Shown: in pieces, positions 63,001 to 64,000 of the stretch
Numbering within the stretch: the first letter of the stretch is position 1
Layout of the letters: every line of letters begins with the position of its first letter
NCBI GenBank assembly: GCA_963082975.1
Contig: OY720349.1
Location: forward strand, 63,486,501-63,550,500
DNA: 64,000 nt
Reading direction: 5' to 3'
Origin: Labia minor
Lineage: Eukaryota > Arthropoda > Insecta > Dermaptera > Spongiphoridae
Position numbers and translations under genes: made by a program
The notes under the pieces: model-generated
What the model saw: the letters and a program-made list of their open reading frames with translations, nothing else
The model's database searches: none
Told to the model about the DNA's origin: nothing

Positions 63001-63856
63001 AGTATATCTATCCTGAGCTACACCAATCCAACTCCTATTTTCTCCTATCTCTTTTATGTCTCTTTCTACATTGTCCGCCCACCTCGTCCTTGGTCTTTCA
63101 ACCGGACGTTTCCCAATCGGTCTCCCCACAAATATTCGACAGTCTTTACTCTCTCATTCTTGCCACATGTTCTGCTCATCGCAATCTTTAAGATTTTAAA
63201 ACCCTAACTATGTCTGGAGATGCATAGAGGTCATGCAATTCCTCTTTTTGCAGTCTCCTCCAATCCCCAGTGACCTCACCTTTCTTTGGCCCATAAAGCT
63301 GCAAAGAATCCTATTTTCAAATACTCTAAATCTTCTCTCGTCTCACACATCCCACTCAAATAATACACCCGGCAAAATAATTGTTTTATATATTTTAATT
63401 TTGATTCTTTTTGAAAATAATTATGACGAGATAAGCCCCTTTACTGCATGATAACAGGGGTTACCCAATGCAACCTCGATTTAAATTCTTAACGAATATT
63501 ATTATTCATCGTGATTACAGAACCAAAGTATTTAAATTTTTCTATATTTTCAAATTCTACGTTTTCCATTAAGATCAAAATTTGAAAAAGTTTATCCAGA
63601 TCTATTGAGTCATATGCTTCGTTATTCTACTTAAAATTTTTAGTAATAAAATTAATTAGAAAAAAATCATTGATTCAAAAAAAAGGTTGATTATTTTTTT
63701 AAAAAGAGAACTCTTTAATTTTTAGACGCTGAACAAGCAAGTTTTGTTGGTCAAGAATTTCCTGAAACCCCACAACTAAAGGAAGAAAAGAAAGTATATA
63801 CAGCCCTACCATTTATTCTCCCTAAAGAACCGTATTCTACTCAACCAGCTGAAAGT
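38020..63856 (+). CDS. Unrecognised gene, first exons; hosts a nested gene
   Basis: Exon 1, 38020-38167, starts MADRGKYDTRGPPQNPLL and ends at a CTGAAG|gtaaaa donor in phase 1. A phase-compatible exon at 63726-63856 (tttttag acceptor, GAAAGT|gtaagt donor) encodes DAEQASFVGQEFPETPQL and continues to STQPAES in phase 0; the gene then runs off the window. Both exons are Pro/Glu-rich, hydrophilic, and GC-richer than their surroundings, and look like a disordered N-terminus. I do not recognise the protein. The implied 25.6-kb intron contains a mariner element, several Helentron-type copies and the complete minus-strand VWA gene. The link between the two exons is inferred from phase and composition; short exons could be missed, or they could be separate genes. 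Confidence 0.5.
38762..39353 (+). mobile_element. Helentron-type (HINE) family 1, copy 2, complete
   Basis: Best-preserved copy with 58444. Begins ACTATCTCACCAGAGATAGT (an ACTATCTC/GAGATAGT palindrome) and ends GCGAGATAGTCGAGTGGAGA then CACTCCAGCT. It includes a (tg)n run near 38878-38890. No coding capacity. Confidence 0.85.
39985..40170 (+). repeat. Dispersed repeat, copy 2
   Basis: Partner of 291-490, same orientation, diverged. Shared acaattttccagacg, ttctag-ggtc-tgaaacg and gctgagcaatgtgca blocks. Confidence 0.55.
40303..41156 (+). mobile_element. Tc1/mariner element, internally deleted
   Basis: Terminal inverted repeats CACCCTCCTTTCCAAAAG and CTTTTGGAATGGAGGGTG, flanked on both sides by the TA target duplication (40301-40302, 41157-41158). 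At 854 bp it is well short of the usual ~1.3 kb. The terminal repeats are well matched, so it could still be mobilised by transposase from elsewhere. Confidence 0.92.
40484..41079 (+). pseudogene. Mariner transposase, broken
   Basis: The N-terminal helix-turn-helix part is readable (KLGKTFTETHQNAYGDDCLS, VYEWFGRFKSGRETL, ERSGRPRT). It then jumps by deletion and frame change into the catalytic part (YDSKGITHKEFVPPGQTVTG, HHLPYSPDLAPCDFYLFPKL, and a C-terminus ending PEGEYID). The region with the first catalytic Asp is missing and the second block (HDNA-PH) is disrupted near 40800; the third Asp (SPDLAPCDF) remains. It cannot make active transposase. Confidence 0.85.
42753..61556 (-). CDS. VWA7/hemicentin-like type I membrane protein
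   Basis: Exons in coding order: 61556-61235, 58200-57965, 57597-57442, 57324-57189, 55759-55562, 47633-47439, 44811-44577, 44507-44354, 43790-43664, 43257-43084, 42892-42753. Total 2073 nt, 690 residues, all phases consistent. The ATG at 61556 was chosen because a signal peptide (MANFVPICALMSIWMVSCWA) follows; the frame is open further upstream. A degenerate VWA fold spans about residues 60-235: DFLILPYNSTG, then SASLIALYRGLESIPFDGSI, then LHLLWIGIENGDEKILRELS. The MIDAS position reads QDSDP, not DxSxS. A hemicentin/VWA7-like segment (LHIQITGEIKAARLLDPQG) and beta-rich extracellular domains follow. One membrane helix covers about 651-677, then RRRR and a short cytoplasmic tail. It is probably a cell-surface protein; ligand unknown. 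It lies wholly within an intron of an opposite-strand gene. Confidence 0.87.
44812..47438 (-). other. Intron 6 of the VWA gene
   Basis: 2.6 kb of mainly AT-rich DNA. At 45462-45491 lies a short minus-oriented family-2 terminus (ctcccttactatcgtcggtc). Around 44992-45056 cagtgacatagagg and ctatgtcatttg are inverted, perhaps a decayed MITE. Nothing else is seen. Confidence 0.6.
48344..48477 (-). other. GC-rich island, possible unassigned exon
   Basis: About 120 bases of markedly higher GC inside a VWA intron. The minus strand has an open stretch ending in TAA near 48344 that reads SCDCWEHHEGELVEAEADAD, then DAVNVGTTTPPC. The complementary frame is also open, as expected from the GAGGCC/GATGCC repeats. 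No strong acceptor was found upstream of the frame. It could be an alternative last exon, a regulatory element or chance. Confidence 0.25.
49826..50125 (+). mobile_element. Helentron-type (HINE) family 1, copy 3, internally deleted
   Basis: Has the 5' palindrome ACTATCTCGCCAGATAGT and the full 3' end (gcgagatagtcgagtggaga, then cactccagct). About 290 bases after the palindrome are missing, so it resumes at gacatgattaaaaattgtat. Confidence 0.8.
52309..52533. mobile_element. piggyBac-type MITE
   Basis: TTAA at both ends (52309-52312, 52530-52533), with inverted termini CACATTGACTGCCACGAC and TTGGCAGTCAACGTG. TTAA duplication plus a TTGACTGCCA-type end fits piggyBac-like elements. About 217 bp between the TTAA sites, no transposase. 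Inner copies of cgtagt/actcgtag lie near the right end. Confidence 0.75.
53440..54003. mobile_element. Long-arm foldback element, 564 bp
   Basis: Arms of about 130 bases: ggtaattgtttacaaaac at the left and gttttgtaaacaattacc at the right. The arms include tttattaattccaaagaaac and tttggatgaaact in inverse. The centre has a second nested inverted repeat (attttcggttt / aaaccgaaccg ... cgaaaat). No target-site duplication is obvious. Family unknown. Confidence 0.75.
55765..55925. other. GC-richer intron segment next to VWA exon 5
   Basis: Lies just upstream (in gene sense) of the acceptor at 55760. The minus strand contains an open but unrecognised reading (GLSRGGFVD-like). It has no second copy in the window; possibly a transposon fragment. 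Confidence 0.3.
56911..57163. mobile_element. Foldback MITE, AACGTTTC family, copy 3
   Basis: Arms of about 100 bases with few mismatches: tattaaagggatttttatta ... acaacgtttcaactgcttat and ataagcagttgaaacgttgt ... aaaatccctttaata. A 50-base loop separates them. It shares the cgtttcaa-tgc core with 19161 and 27638, but the outer arms differ. Confidence 0.8.
58444..59040 (+). mobile_element. Helentron-type (HINE) family 1, copy 4
   Basis: Begins ACTATCTCGTCAGAGATAGT and ends tgcgagatagtcgagtggag, then acactcaag. Only the last few bases diverge from the consensus CCAGCT end. Close match to 38762-39353 over its whole length. Confidence 0.85.
59541..60150 (-). mobile_element. Helentron-type (HINE) family 1, copy 5
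   Basis: Reverse orientation: starts agctggagtgcttccactcg actatctcgc on the plus strand and ends ctatctcttacgagatagta. It includes a (ca)n run at 60003-60032. With copy 4 it forms a 600-bp inverted repeat separated by 500 bases. Confidence 0.85.
60635..60874. mobile_element. pogo/Tigger-like MITE
   Basis: 240 bp with inverted ends CAGGTAAACCTCGCATAACG and CGTTAAACGAGATTTACCTTG, flanked by TA on both sides (60633-60634, 60875-60876). TA duplication with a CAGG-A-ACCTCG start is typical of pogo/Tigger-type Tc1-mariner elements. No coding sequence. Confidence 0.8.
62209..62240 (+). repeat. Solo 5' end of Helentron-type family 2
   Basis: Only the terminal accgaccgacgatagtaagg plus gaggtattgtt remains; the following sequence does not match the family. 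A second isolated end, in inverse, is at 45462-45491. Confidence 0.6.
62940..63300 (-). pseudogene. Non-LTR retrotransposon (LINE) remnant, 3' end of RT ORF
   Basis: On the minus strand, in broken frames: LYGPKKGEVTGDWRRLQKEE, then LHDLYASPDIVRV, AEHVARM, then GRPIGKRPVERPRTRWADNV, ERDIKEIGENRSWI and AQDRYTWRKV. This is the familiar C-terminal tail of arthropod non-LTR endonuclease/reverse-transcriptase polyproteins (GRP-GKRP--RPR-RW-DN, then AQDR--WR). At least two frame changes and stops make it dead. The catalytic RT core is absent. Confidence 0.8.
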
Positions 63857-64000
63857 GTAAGTCAATAATTTATTTTCAATATATTATATTCTTTTTAATT
63901 TTTCCTTCATTGATTAATTGTTTATTAAGGGTCTTTTTCTTTCAAATAAATAAAGTAAATAATTAATAATGGTATTTTAATCAAATGTGTATTTTAATAA
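63857..64000 (+). other. Start of next intron of the plus-strand gene
   Basis: AT-rich sequence after the gtaagt donor at 63857. No further exon before the window ends. Confidence 0.5.

Larger units (their letters stand above)
61557..63725. other. Upstream region of VWA gene, and LINE remnant
   Basis: 61557-61710 is the likely 5' UTR of the VWA gene (GC-richer, frame open), with a possible 5'-UTR splice acceptor near 61712. A family-2 Helentron-type 5' end of about 30 bases lies at 62209-62238 (accgaccgacgatagtaagg). A LINE remnant is at 62940-63300. Otherwise AT-rich. Confidence 0.5.

Overview
The window is nuclear DNA from an arthropod, most likely an insect. It is very AT-rich, its genes are split by introns with AT-rich bodies and GT..AG ends, and it carries hAT, Tc1/mariner, pogo-like and piggyBac-like elements, a LINE remnant and Helentron-type repeats. 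The gene set also fits: a germline RRM-MYND-Tudor protein and a CUB plus chymotrypsin-fold protease with the Cys-rich N-terminal module typical of arthropods. The order cannot be fixed from sequence alone.

Layout. 1-2.4 kb: an intact, intronless ribosomal protein L7 gene on the minus strand, flanked by two inverted copies of one hAT-type MITE. 2.36-10.4 kb, plus strand: a 19-exon gene for a 1082-residue protein with an RRM, a MYND zinc finger and four Tudor domains, of the TDRD1/Vreteno (piRNA pathway) type. 11.4-20.1 kb, minus strand, convergent with it: an 8-exon CUB-serine protease with an intact catalytic triad. 20-23.6 kb: repeats only. 23.6-35.5 kb: a tentative plus-strand gene for a small secreted peptide, built from a signal-peptide exon, an exon with a two-cysteine loop after a basic cleavage site, and two candidate last exons. 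35.5-38 kb: repeats and a hAT element with a residual transposase segment. 38.0-63.9 kb: two phase-compatible plus-strand exons of an unrecognised gene that runs off the window. The 25.6 kb between them holds a complete 11-exon minus-strand gene (42.75-61.56 kb) for a 690-residue type I membrane protein with a VWA7/hemicentin-like VWA domain.

The genes share no obvious pathway; this is ordinary eukaryotic gene order. The most interesting content is the candidate secreted peptide gene, the nested gene, and the rich set of non-autonomous transposons, many with intact target-site duplications. Two repeat families share a Helentron/HINE plan: a 5' terminal motif repeated in inverted form just inside a 3' terminal hairpin.

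Exon borders were read by eye from GT/AG sites, reading phase and domain continuity. The Tudor, protease and VWA models are frame-consistent throughout; the secreted peptide and the two-exon gene are hypotheses.
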